Below, one piece after another: positions 51,475 to 59,454 of a DNA stretch of 64,000 nucleotides (positions within the stretch are counted from its first letter, which is position 1; each line of letters starts with the position of its first letter). Made by a program: the position numbers and the translations under genes. This DNA comes from Streptomyces zhihengii (lineage in GTDB: Bacteria > Actinomycetota > Actinomycetes > Streptomycetales > Streptomycetaceae). The stretch lies in the NCBI RefSeq assembly GCF_016919245.1, contig NZ_JAFEJA010000001.1, positions 5,853,501 through 5,917,500 of the forward strand, read 5' to 3'. The notes under the pieces are model-generated. The model was not told the DNA's origin. It saw only the letters and a list, made by a program, of their open reading frames with translations, and searched no databases.

Positions 51475-53630
51475 GCCATCTGCAGCCGCCCGGACCGGGC
51501 GACCCCGCGCACGTCGCCGGCTACCGCGTCGTCGGCCGGCTCGGCGCCGGCGGCATGGGCGTCGTGCTGCTGGGGCGTTCGCCGGGCGGCGCCCTCGTCG
51601 CCATCAAGCTGATCCGGTCCGAGTACGCGGACGACGCCTCCTTCCGCACCCGGTTCCGGCGCGAGGTCGCCATCGCCCGCCGGGTCGTCAACCGGTATGC
51701 CGTGCCCGTGGTCGACGCCGACACCGAGGCCGCGGCGCCGTGGCTGGCGACGGAGTTCGTCCCCGGTCCCGCGCTCGCCGACGCCGTCGCCGACACGGGG
51801 CCGCTGCCCGCGTCCAGCGTGCGGGCGCTCGGCGCGATGCTCGCCGACGCCCTCGACGCCGTGCACCGCGAGGGCATGGTGCACCGGGACGTGAAGCCGG
51901 GCAATGTGCTGCTGGCCCCCGACGGGCCGCGCCTGATCGACTTCGGCATCGCCCGCGCGCTCGACGACACCGTGCTCACCGCGACCGACATGGTCGTCGG
52001 CTCGCCCGGCTTCCTCTCGCCCGAGCAGGCCACCGGCACCCGGATCGGCCCGCCGAGCGACCTGTTCTCCCTCGGCTGCGTCCTCGTCCACGCGGCGACC
52101 GGGCAGCGGCCCTTCGGCAGCGGGCCGGTCGACGCCCTGCTGTACCGGACCGTCCACGACGAGCCGCGGCTCGACGGCGTCCCCGGCGAACTGCGCCCCC
52201 TGGTGCGCGCCTGCCTCGACAAGGACCCGGCGCGACGGCCGGACGCCGCCGCCCTGCGCGCCGCCTGGGCCGCCGACACCGCGCACGCCGGCTGGCTGCC
52301 CGCCGCCGTCAGCCACCTCATCGCCGAACGGTCCGCGCGGATGCTGGCCCTGCCGGACATCGAGGCCACCCTCGTCCCGGCGGCCGCCCCGGACGCCCCC
52401 ACGGCGGCACCCGCGCCCGGACGGCCGCCGAGACGCCGGATGCTGGCCTACCTCGGCTCCGGTGCGGCGGTCCTCGCGACCGGCGGCACGACGGCCTGGC
52501 TCATCGGCCGGGACGGGGACCGCGGCACCGGCGGGGGCGGCGGCACCGGCCGAGCCGCGCCGGCCGCCCGGCCCGAGCTCCGCATCGGGCTCCAGGCCGA
52601 CCTCAGCGGACCGGGACGCGCCACGGGCACCGCCCATGAACAGGGCATCCGGCTCGCGGTGGAGGAGCACAACGCCCGCGCGGACGAGCCGTTCACCCTC
52701 GCCCTCACCGTCGCCGACGACCGAGGCGACCCGGAGGCCGCGCGGAGCGCCGCCGCCCGGCTCGCCGCCGACGAGCGGATCACCGCGGTGATCGGGGCCA
52801 CCGGCCCCGACGCGGCCGGCGCGGTGCTCGGCGCCTACGACGAGGCGGCCCTCACCCTGCTCAGCGCGCTGGACGGCGACACCCGCCACATGAACCGGGT
52901 CTTCCTGTGCGCCCGGCCCAGCAACGCCATGCAGATGTACCCCGTCGCCCAGTACCTCGGACTGCACGGCCTCGACGACATCGCCGTCGTCGACGACGAG
53001 AGCGAGTACGGACGGCAGACGACCCGCTTCCTCGCCGAGGGGCTGCGCGGCACCGGCGGGCGCACCGTCCTCGCCCGGACCGTCCCGGCGGGCGCCGCCG
53101 ACCTCGACGCCCGGGCGCGCGAACTGGCCGCGGCACGCCCCGGGGCCGTCGTCCACGGGGGCGGCGCCGAGGCTGCGGCCGAGTTCGCCCGCGCCCTGGC
53201 GAAGGCGGGCTACCGGGGGCCGCGCATCGCCGGCCAGGCCGCGCACGACGCCGGCTTCCCCGCCGCGGCGGGCGCCGCCGCCGACGGCTGGCTGGTGGTC
53301 TCCACCGCCACCGACCCGCTCGCCGCCCCCGCGGCCCGCGCGTTCACCCGCGCCTTCCGCACCCGCTGGGACGGCGCCGCGCCGCCGCCGTTCGCGGCCG
53401 AGGCGTACGACGCGGTCCGTCTGGTCGCCGCCTGTGTGCGCGGCCTGGGCAGGGAGCGCGTCACCCGGGGGGACCTGGTGCCGGTGCTGCGCAAGACCCG
53501 CCACGAGGGCGTCTCCAAGACCTACGCCTTCGAACCGGAGAACGGCGCCTTCGTGGGCACCGGCACCTTCTTCTACCGGGTCACCGGCGGTGCGTTCCGC
53601 TTCCTCGGCCCGGACCCGAAGGCGGTGTGA
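51471..53630 (+). CDS. Receptor Ser/Thr kinase with type-1 periplasmic-binding sensor domain
   Basis: The 719-residue protein has kinase residues 16-275: glycine loop GAGGMGVVLLG, Lys46, HRDVKPGN (Asp140), DFGIA (157-161), GSPGFLSPEQ. One membrane helix follows at about 324-346 (MLAYLGSGAAVLATGGTTAW). The outer part (about 375-719) is a Leu/Ile/Val-binding-like type-1 PBP: LRIGLQADLSGPGRATGTAHEQGIRLAVEEHNAR, ITAVIGATGPDAAGAVL, AVVDDESEYGRQTTRFLAEGL, YDAVRLVAACVRGL. It probably senses a small molecule such as an amino acid and phosphorylates cytosolic targets. Confidence 0.92.
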   Translation: MSHLQPPGPGDPAHVAGYRVVGRLGAGGMGVVLLGRSPGGALVAIKLIRSEYADDASFRTRFRREVAIARRVVNRYAVPVVDADTEAAAPWLATEFVPGPALADAVADTGPLPASSVRALGAMLADALDAVHREGMVHRDVKPGNVLLAPDGPRLIDFGIARALDDTVLTATDMVVGSPGFLSPEQATGTRIGPPSDLFSLGCVLVHAATGQRPFGSGPVDALLYRTVHDEPRLDGVPGELRPLVRACLDKDPARRPDAAALRAAWAADTAHAGWLPAAVSHLIAERSARMLALPDIEATLVPAAAPDAPTAAPAPGRPPRRRMLAYLGSGAAVLATGGTTAWLIGRDGDRGTGGGGGTGRAAPAARPELRIGLQADLSGPGRATGTAHEQGIRLAVEEHNARADEPFTLALTVADDRGDPEAARSAAARLAADERITAVIGATGPDAAGAVLGAYDEAALTLLSALDGDTRHMNRVFLCARPSNAMQMYPVAQYLGLHGLDDIAVVDDESEYGRQTTRFLAEGLRGTGGRTVLARTVPAGAADLDARARELAAARPGAVVHGGGAEAAAEFARALAKAGYRGPRIAGQAAHDAGFPAAAGAAADGWLVVSTATDPLAAPAARAFTRAFRTRWDGAAPPPFAAEAYDAVRLVAACVRGLGRERVTRGDLVPVLRKTRHEGVSKTYAFEPENGAFVGTGTFFYRVTGGAFRFLGPDPKAV

Positions 53631-53650
53631 GGGCCGCTCGCGACGGTGAG

Positions 53651-53679
53651 GGGCCGCCCGCACCGGTGACGGGCGGCCC
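53651..53679 (+). terminator. Terminator after the receptor kinase
   Basis: GGGCCGCCCG (53651-53660) pairs with CGGGCGGCCC (53670-53679), loop nine bases, 20 bases past the kinase stop. Confidence 0.75.
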
Positions 53680-53710
53680 GCCGCGACGAGATGCCGCGGG
53701 GCACCCCGGT

Positions 53711-53724
53711 AGAAAGGGCTTTCT
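53711..53724. promoter_or_regulatory. Palindrome AGAAAG-GG-CTTTCT before the tautomerase gene
   Basis: A perfect 6-bp dyad in an AT-rich patch 44 bases before the tautomerase start. It could be an operator; the TetR gene just downstream on the opposite strand is a candidate binder. Confidence 0.4.
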
Positions 53725-53768
53725 GAGACGATGGGGGCGTCCACGTCCCCGCAGCACCGGAGCCCTTC

Positions 53769-54119
53769 ATGCCCCAGATCACCGTCGACTGCTCACCCGG
53801 CGCCCGAACCGCCCTCGACCGGCGGACGTTCGCGCTCGCCCTCCACCGGCTGGTCGTCGACACCGTCGACACCCGGCTGGAGGCCTGCAAGACCCGCTTC
53901 CGCCCCGCCGACGAGACCGTCGTCGGCGACGGGGAGACGGACGCCCCGCTGGTCCACGTCGGCATCGCCCTGCTGCCCGGCCGCAGCGAGGAGCTCAAGG
54001 CGCGGCTCTCGCAGGCCGTGGTGGACCTGCTGCTGGAGCACCTCGGCACCGCCGGCGGCGTGGCGCCGCACGTCTCCGCCGAGATCCGCGAGCTCGAACC
54101 GTCCTACCGCAAGCGCTGA
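53769..54119 (+). CDS. Tautomerase-superfamily protein, 5-carboxymethyl-2-hydroxymuconate isomerase-like
   Basis: The 116-residue protein begins Met-Pro (MPQITVDCS), giving the N-terminal catalytic proline after Met removal, as in CHMI and 4-OT enzymes. FALALHRLVVDTVDTRLEACKTRF and HVGIALLPGRSEELKARLSQAVVDLLLEHL match the CHMI (PF02962) pattern. No homoprotocatechuate genes are near, so the substrate is open. The last 16 bases overlap the converging TetR gene. Confidence 0.83.
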   Translation: MPQITVDCSPGARTALDRRTFALALHRLVVDTVDTRLEACKTRFRPADETVVGDGETDAPLVHVGIALLPGRSEELKARLSQAVVDLLLEHLGTAGGVAPHVSAEIRELEPSYRKR

Positions 54120-54820
54120 CCCGGCACCACCAGCGGCCCCAGCCGCACCAGCCGGCCGACGAGATCGCCGAACGGGCCGTCGGCCGGCTCCCGGGAGAGG
54201 ATCTCCGCCAGCACCCCGGCCATCTCCTCGTCGTACGCCGCGCTCACCGCCGCCAGCGCGGCGAAGTCGTGCACGAGCTGCAACTCCAGCTCGCCGCGCG
54301 GGACCAGCCGCCCGTCCAGCCAGATCAGCGCCGTCGACTCGGCGAGCGACACCCAGGAGCGGACCACCAGGGCCAGGCGCGGCGAGGGTTCGGCGACGCC
54401 GAGGTGGGCGAGGATCTGGTCGTACGCCGCCTGCCGCACCCCGTCGATCATCGCGTGGGTGGTGGACGAGCCGACCGCGGGGCCGCCGCGCATCAAGGCG
54501 GAGAAACCCGGGCCGTGTTCGTCGACGAAGTCGAAGAAGCGCCCCATGACCCGCAGCAGCCGGGCGCCGAGCGGGCCGTCGTGCGGCTCCTCGAACAGCC
54601 CGGCGAGCTCGTCGGCCGCGCGGCGCAGCGCCGCCTCGTACAGGCTCTGCTTGCCGGGGAAGTAGTGGTAGACCAGCGGCCGCGAGATGCCCGCGGCGGC
54701 CGCGATCTCGTCGATGGAGACGTCGTCGGGGGAGCGGTGGCTGAACAGCTCCAGCGCCACGCCGATGAGCTGCTGCCTGCGTTCCTCGACGCCCATCCTG
54801 CGCCGTACCCCGGTCGTCAT
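54104..54820 (-). CDS. TetR-family transcriptional regulator
   Basis: The 238-residue regulator has an N-terminal helix-turn-helix (RRQQLIGVALELFSHRSPDD then VSIDEIAAAAGISRPLVYHYFPGKQSLYEAALRRAADEL). A helical ligand domain with GPGFSALMRGGPAVGS and WVSLAESTALIWLDGR follows. ATG 54820 is used; Met9 (MGVEERRQ) is an alternative. It converges on and overlaps the tautomerase gene, whose promoter has a small palindrome. Confidence 0.92.
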   Translation of the reverse strand: MTTGVRRRMGVEERRQQLIGVALELFSHRSPDDVSIDEIAAAAGISRPLVYHYFPGKQSLYEAALRRAADELAGLFEEPHDGPLGARLLRVMGRFFDFVDEHGPGFSALMRGGPAVGSSTTHAMIDGVRQAAYDQILAHLGVAEPSPRLALVVRSWVSLAESTALIWLDGRLVPRGELELQLVHDFAALAAVSAAYDEEMAGVLAEILSREPADGPFGDLVGRLVRLGPLVVPGQRLR

Positions 54821-54879
54821 ACGAACACCCTACCGAGTGCCCGCGCGCGTCCGACCGGGGCCGTCCGGCTCCGGGCCGG

Positions 54880-56478
54880 TCAGGGGCGCAGCAGCAGCAC
54901 CGTGCCGAGCGACCGCTGACCGGTGGAGTCCGAAGGGCGGTTGACGATCCCGCCGGACGCGGTGGCCATGACGCTGGAGCCGCCGCCGTCGAGGTTCATC
55001 GCCTCGCGCGCGCCGAGCTGCCGCATCAACTGGGCCGCCTGCGCGACCCCGAGGCCCTCGCTGTACCCGGCCTGCCGGCCGTCGACGACCACGATCATCA
55101 GCCGTCCCCGCTCGTCCTTCCCGATCATCGAACGCGGGTTGGCGCGCACCGTCCAGTTGTAGGTGAAGGTCTGGTCCGGGCCCTCGCGCACGATGCCGTC
55201 GCCGACGGCGTTGACCGACACCCGGCCGTCCCGGACGAGGGACGGGCCGACCTGGAGGATCGTCGTGTCCGGGGTGAGCGCGACCTTGACGCCCCTGCTG
55301 TCGAACACCTCGTCGGTGACGGCCGCGGTCCCGCCCGGCCGCAGATGGGCGAGCAGCCAGGTGGCGCTCGCGCCGGTCGCCTGGATCGTGGACCCGCCGG
55401 GCGGAACGGCCGCCCCGCGCGAGGTGTTGACCGCCGTCACCGTGCCGGCGGCGTCCAGCACGGCCTCCGCGCCGGCCCCCGACGGGGGCTGTCCCCACTC
55501 CGGGGTGAACCGCACCAGCTCGCTGGTGTCGGTGCACTTCAGGTCGTGCTGCGGCTTCTCGGTCGGCACGTCGCCGCCCACACCGCCGCAGTTCCACACG
55601 TCGCCGGGTATCCGGTTCACCCCGTCGACCTCGGTGCTCGCGCCGCCCGCGCGCAGCGTCACCCGGGCGCGGAAGGTGTCCACGTCGAAGGAGCGGCCGC
55701 CGCCCGAGAAGCGGATGCCCGCCCGGCCCTGGGTCGCCGAGCCGATGAGCCGGCCGTCCTTCACGTACAGGCCGCCGGGGGCGTTGTTGTAGAACCACTG
55801 GGCGTTGACGCCCGCCGTGGCGCCCGCGGCCGCCATCAGGTCCGTCAGCTTCTCGGTGCCGTTCAGCGTCGGACCGAAGCCGGTGTCGAGGGAGCCGCGG
55901 AAGGCCGCGAAGTCCACCCGCATCACGTGCACCTTCTGGGGCGCCCTGAAGTCCCCGCCGTCCTGCGGGACGTAGCGGGTGCCGCCGGTGAACCCCGCCG
56001 CCTTGACGCGGGCGAGGTCCGCGGAGGCGCCGGTCTCCTGCGCGTACCGGCCGATGCGGACGGTCCAGCCGAGGGTGGTGGCCCGCAGATCCGCGAAGGA
56101 GGGCGTCCTGACCTCCTCGACGCGCGGCTCGAACCCCTTGCTCCGCAGGGCGTTCGCCACCCGGTCGGCGGTGGCCCGGGGGCCGAGCGCGGTGTTCGCG
56201 GAGGCGAGGGGGCCGTCGGGGGCGACGGGCAGGTAGACGTGCACCGTCCACCGGTCCTCGGACGCGGCCCGGCTGCCGTACGACAGCGAGGTCAGCGTGA
56301 CCCCGTCCGTCACGGTCGTGGTGACCGGCGGCGCGCTCTGCTGGAGCGGGCGGAGCGCGGACGGCGGCTGGGGCTTGACGGCGGATCGCGGCGGCGGCAC
56401 GGCCTGGGCGCCGGGCACGGCCGTCACCGCCCCCAGCACCGCTGCCGCCGCCGCCAGGGAGAGAGACGTGCGCTGCAT
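54880..56478 (-). CDS. Secreted phosphodiester glycosidase (NAGPA domain)
   Basis: The 532-residue exported protein has signal MQRTSLSLAAAAAVLGAVTA cleaved near AQA-VPP. The C-terminal two thirds is a NAGPA (uncovering-enzyme) domain: TAGVNAQWFYNNAPGGLYVKDGRLIGS, GRLMIVVVDGRQAGYSEGLGVAQAAQLMRQLGAREAMNLDGGGSSVM. The DGGGSS motif near the end is the family's hallmark. The N-terminal 120 residues resemble a protease-inhibitor-like or SPOR-type module. It cleaves sugar phosphodiesters of the envelope or in the medium (inference). Confidence 0.9.
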   Translation of the reverse strand: MQRTSLSLAAAAAVLGAVTAVPGAQAVPPPRSAVKPQPPSALRPLQQSAPPVTTTVTDGVTLTSLSYGSRAASEDRWTVHVYLPVAPDGPLASANTALGPRATADRVANALRSKGFEPRVEEVRTPSFADLRATTLGWTVRIGRYAQETGASADLARVKAAGFTGGTRYVPQDGGDFRAPQKVHVMRVDFAAFRGSLDTGFGPTLNGTEKLTDLMAAAGATAGVNAQWFYNNAPGGLYVKDGRLIGSATQGRAGIRFSGGGRSFDVDTFRARVTLRAGGASTEVDGVNRIPGDVWNCGGVGGDVPTEKPQHDLKCTDTSELVRFTPEWGQPPSGAGAEAVLDAAGTVTAVNTSRGAAVPPGGSTIQATGASATWLLAHLRPGGTAAVTDEVFDSRGVKVALTPDTTILQVGPSLVRDGRVSVNAVGDGIVREGPDQTFTYNWTVRANPRSMIGKDERGRLMIVVVDGRQAGYSEGLGVAQAAQLMRQLGAREAMNLDGGGSSVMATASGGIVNRPSDSTGQRSLGTVLLLRP

Positions 56479-56701
56479 GAGCGTCCTTCCGTCGTCGGAA
56501 CGTAAGGCAAGGCAAGGCGCAGTCGATTGCGGGCAGATGTCTCGGAGTACAACAGCCGAGGCAGCCCGGTGGAAGCCTCCGGACCGGCCACACAGAACGA
56601 GCCATTCCTTTTGTCCGGGGCTGTCTGACGGCCCGTCCGCCGGGGCGCGGGCGGCGGGGCGCCCGACAGGGGGGTCTGCGGGGGTGTCCGGGCGGGCGGT
56701 C

Positions 56702-58573
56702 TCAGCGCAGGGGCTGGACGCGGGTGCCGTCGGGGAGGAGGCCGTGGAGGTCGGCACGGGCGCCGGGGCGGGAGCGGACCGCGAGGAGGGCGCCCTCGCT
56801 CTCGCCGCTCACACCGCCGGTGAGGACGACCGAGCGGAACCGCCCGCCGCCCGCGGCCAGCGCGTACCACTGCCCCGCCCTCGACTGCCACAGCACGCCC
56901 GCGAGCACCCGGGGCTCCCGCACCCCGCAGGCCGGGGAGTCCTCGGCGCGCGCCACCACGGTGCCGGGAGCGGACGGCCGGTCGGCGGGCGGCTGGAACT
57001 GGGCCATCACCCGGGCGCCGGCACCCCGCCAGGTCTCCGCGCGGGTGCACACCCAGGCGGCCGTGCCGTTGGCCTCGGGCAGCCGCTGGAGGGCGAACCG
57101 CCAGGCCCCGACCTCCCGCACCCCGTGCGCGCGCAGCTCCCGGAGGGAGCACGCCGTCCGCGCCCAGGCCGTCAGCGCCGCGGGACCTGCCACGTCGGAT
57201 GCCGCCGACGGCGGGCCGGACAGCAGCCGGGCCGGGGCGAGTTCGCCCAGGTCGGTCAGCAGTCTGGTCCCGTCGCCGTCGCGGATCTCCAGCGTCTCCC
57301 AGGAACGGCAGGCGCCGTCCCCCGCCGGGCTCGGCAGCGCCGCCGTCACCCCGGAGGCGTCCCGCGCGAGCGGACGCGCAGGCGCCGCCGGGTCGAGGAG
57401 GTCCCGGACGGACACCTCCCGCACCCAGGGGGCCGTCAGATAGCGCACCCGGCCACCCGGCCGGGCCACCACGAGCGCCGCGGCCGACACCGCGTCCGCG
57501 GCGTCGGTGCGGGCGAAGTCGAGGGCGGCGCCGCCCCCGCCGAGCGGCTCGGCGTACCGCACGGCACGCAGCCCGTCGTGCAGCAGCACGACGCGGGCGC
57601 GCTCCACCACTCCGGCGAACAGCAGCCGCGGCGCGCCCGCCGGGGGGCCCGACGAGGTGCCGGGCGTGGCCGAGACGCGCACCTGGCCGCCCGGCTCCGC
57701 CCAGGCCGCGAGCGCCCGGTCCAGCAGCGCGCGGTCCCCGGTGAGAGGGCCCCGGGGGGGCCACACCGAGAAGTCCCGCCGGGTGGCGTCCCGCCAGGCC
57801 GTGGGCGCCGCCCGCGTCGGCCCGGCCGCCTCCGTGTCCCGCCCGGGCGACGGCCCGTCCTGCGGGAGGCCGAGCAGCCCCGCGCACACGGCCAGCGCGG
57901 CGACGGCCACCACGCCCGCCCGCACCCGCCGCCTGCGGCGCAGCAGCCCGGGCGGACGCGCCTGGAGCGCGCACGCGTCGAACGCGGGCGAGGCCAGCAG
58001 CGCCGCCGTGCCCGCCGCGTCCGGCAGGGCGTCCGCCGCCGCCAGCGCGCCGTCCGGATCGGCGGCGCCCGCCGCCGCCAGCACCTCGCGGGCCGCGGGG
58101 GCGGTGAGCCCTTCCAGCCGGCGCAGCACACAGGCGGCCCGGCCGGCGGCGCCGAGCGCGGACAGTTCGCGCTCCAGGGCCAGTTCGGCGGCGCCGGCGG
58201 CGCGCGGGAGCAGCCGCAGGCCCCAGCCGCCCCAGACCCTCGGCAGCGGCGGGTGCGGCCGTCCGGCCGTCCGCAGCGCCCGCCGCAGCAGCCGCACCCG
58301 CAGGCCGTCGTACCCGGCGGAGCCCGTCTCCCCGGCCCGGCGGGCCCTCGGCACGGCGGGCACCGCGGGCCCGGCGCCGCAGCCGGGCAGCGTGCGCTGC
58401 ACGAGCGCGTGCGCCGCCAGCACCCGCCGGCCCGGATCGGACGCCGGGGGCAGCACCAGGTACGCGATCCGCACCAGCCGCGGGTAGTGCGCGACGAAGT
58501 CCGCCTCCAGCAGGTCTCCGGGACCCGCGGGCGGGGCGGGGCTGAAGGCCGTGTCGGCTCGCTCGGGACGCAC
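56702..58573 (-). CDS. Membrane protein with degenerate sigma-70-like N-terminus
   Basis: The 623-residue protein has a GTG start at 58573. Residues about 24-65 (LEADFVAHYPRLVRIAYLVLPPASDPGRRVLAAHALVQRTLP) resemble ECF sigma region 2 but with poor conservation. Residues about 132-185 (ELSALGAAGRAACVLRRLEGLTAPAAREVL) recall region 4. One membrane helix lies near 217-236 (RAGVVAVAALAVCAGLLGL), and about 385 outer residues with several Cys follow. It could be a former sigma factor turned membrane sensor. No partner is adjacent. Confidence 0.75.
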   Translation of the reverse strand: MRPERADTAFSPAPPAGPGDLLEADFVAHYPRLVRIAYLVLPPASDPGRRVLAAHALVQRTLPGCGAGPAVPAVPRARRAGETGSAGYDGLRVRLLRRALRTAGRPHPPLPRVWGGWGLRLLPRAAGAAELALERELSALGAAGRAACVLRRLEGLTAPAAREVLAAAGAADPDGALAAADALPDAAGTAALLASPAFDACALQARPPGLLRRRRRVRAGVVAVAALAVCAGLLGLPQDGPSPGRDTEAAGPTRAAPTAWRDATRRDFSVWPPRGPLTGDRALLDRALAAWAEPGGQVRVSATPGTSSGPPAGAPRLLFAGVVERARVVLLHDGLRAVRYAEPLGGGGAALDFARTDAADAVSAAALVVARPGGRVRYLTAPWVREVSVRDLLDPAAPARPLARDASGVTAALPSPAGDGACRSWETLEIRDGDGTRLLTDLGELAPARLLSGPPSAASDVAGPAALTAWARTACSLRELRAHGVREVGAWRFALQRLPEANGTAAWVCTRAETWRGAGARVMAQFQPPADRPSAPGTVVARAEDSPACGVREPRVLAGVLWQSRAGQWYALAAGGGRFRSVVLTGGVSGESEGALLAVRSRPGARADLHGLLPDGTRVQPLR

Positions 58574-58604
58574 GTTCAGCAGAACGAGCCAAGGGGCCCC
58601 GCGG

Positions 58605-59429
58605 TCACCCCGTGCCGCCCGCCTCCGGTGGGCCCGGCACGGTCAGACGGCGGCGGATCCGCTCCAGGTCCCCCGGTTCCACGCCGAGGCCGTCCGTCGC
58701 GTACGCCTCCATGGAGCCGTGGCGCCGCTCGACCTCCTCCAGGGCCGCGCCCAGGTACTCCGGTACGACGCCGATCACGGCCAGGGCCGTCTCCGGGCGG
58801 CCGCCCTGCACGGTGTACCCCTCCACCAGCGGCGCGTACGCCTCCCGGACCGCGGCGTTGACGGAGAGGTACTCGGCCCGCACCGTCTCGGGCGAGGCGC
58901 CGAGCAGGGTCAGCACCACGGTGGCCGCCCAGCCCGTGCGGTCCTTGCCCGCCGTGCAGTGGAACAGCAGCGGCGCGGAGTCCGCGCCGGCGAGTTCGGT
59001 GAGGAACGCCCCGTACGCGGCGCGCGCCGACTCCGTGGTCACGAACGAACGGTAGATCCCGGCGAACAGCTCGGGGCCCCGGCCGCCGCCGAGTTCCCGC
59101 TCGGCCTCGACCGGGTCGGCGAGCAGCCGGCGCAGCCGGGCCGCCGCCGGCAGCGCCCCGGCGGCGACCTGGTCGGCGAGGACGTCCGCCAGGAGCAGCC
59201 GGCCGCCCTCCGGGATCCGGTCCGGGCGGGCGTCGCGCTCCGCCCGGGTGCGGAAGTCGACCACCGTCCGCACACCGAGGGCGGCGACGGCGGGGTCGGC
59301 CGCGGTGTCCAGCCGGTCGAGCTGCCCGGACCGGAAGAGCACACCGGCGCGCACCCGCCGTCCGCCGGACAGCCCGGTGCCGCCGAGATCGCGCAGGTTG
59401 GCGACGGTGGTGGAGGGAATGGCGCCCAT
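58605..59429 (-). CDS. Tyrosine-phosphatase-like protein (Y_phosphatase3 family)
   Basis: The 274-residue enzyme has NLRDLGGTGLSGGRRVRAGVLFRSGQLDRL, VVDFRTRAERDARPDRIP and the P-loop HCTAGKDRTG with Cys158 and Arg164. These are the marks of bacterial MptpB-like phosphatases that act on phosphotyrosine or phosphoinositides. There is no signal peptide, so it is cytosolic. It starts 25 bases after the stop of the GH89 gene on the same strand and is probably cotranscribed. Confidence 0.92.
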   Translation of the reverse strand: MGAIPSTTVANLRDLGGTGLSGGRRVRAGVLFRSGQLDRLDTAADPAVAALGVRTVVDFRTRAERDARPDRIPEGGRLLLADVLADQVAAGALPAAARLRRLLADPVEAERELGGGRGPELFAGIYRSFVTTESARAAYGAFLTELAGADSAPLLFHCTAGKDRTGWAATVVLTLLGASPETVRAEYLSVNAAVREAYAPLVEGYTVQGGRPETALAVIGVVPEYLGAALEEVERRHGSMEAYATDGLGVEPGDLERIRRRLTVPGPPEAGGTG

Positions 59430-59454
59430 GCACGGAATGTAGGCGCCCCGCGCC

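Noticed and set aside
52907..54919. 670-codon plus-strand frame over the kinase sensor and TetR genes
   Set aside because: Arg/Pro-rich shadow of two well-supported genes.
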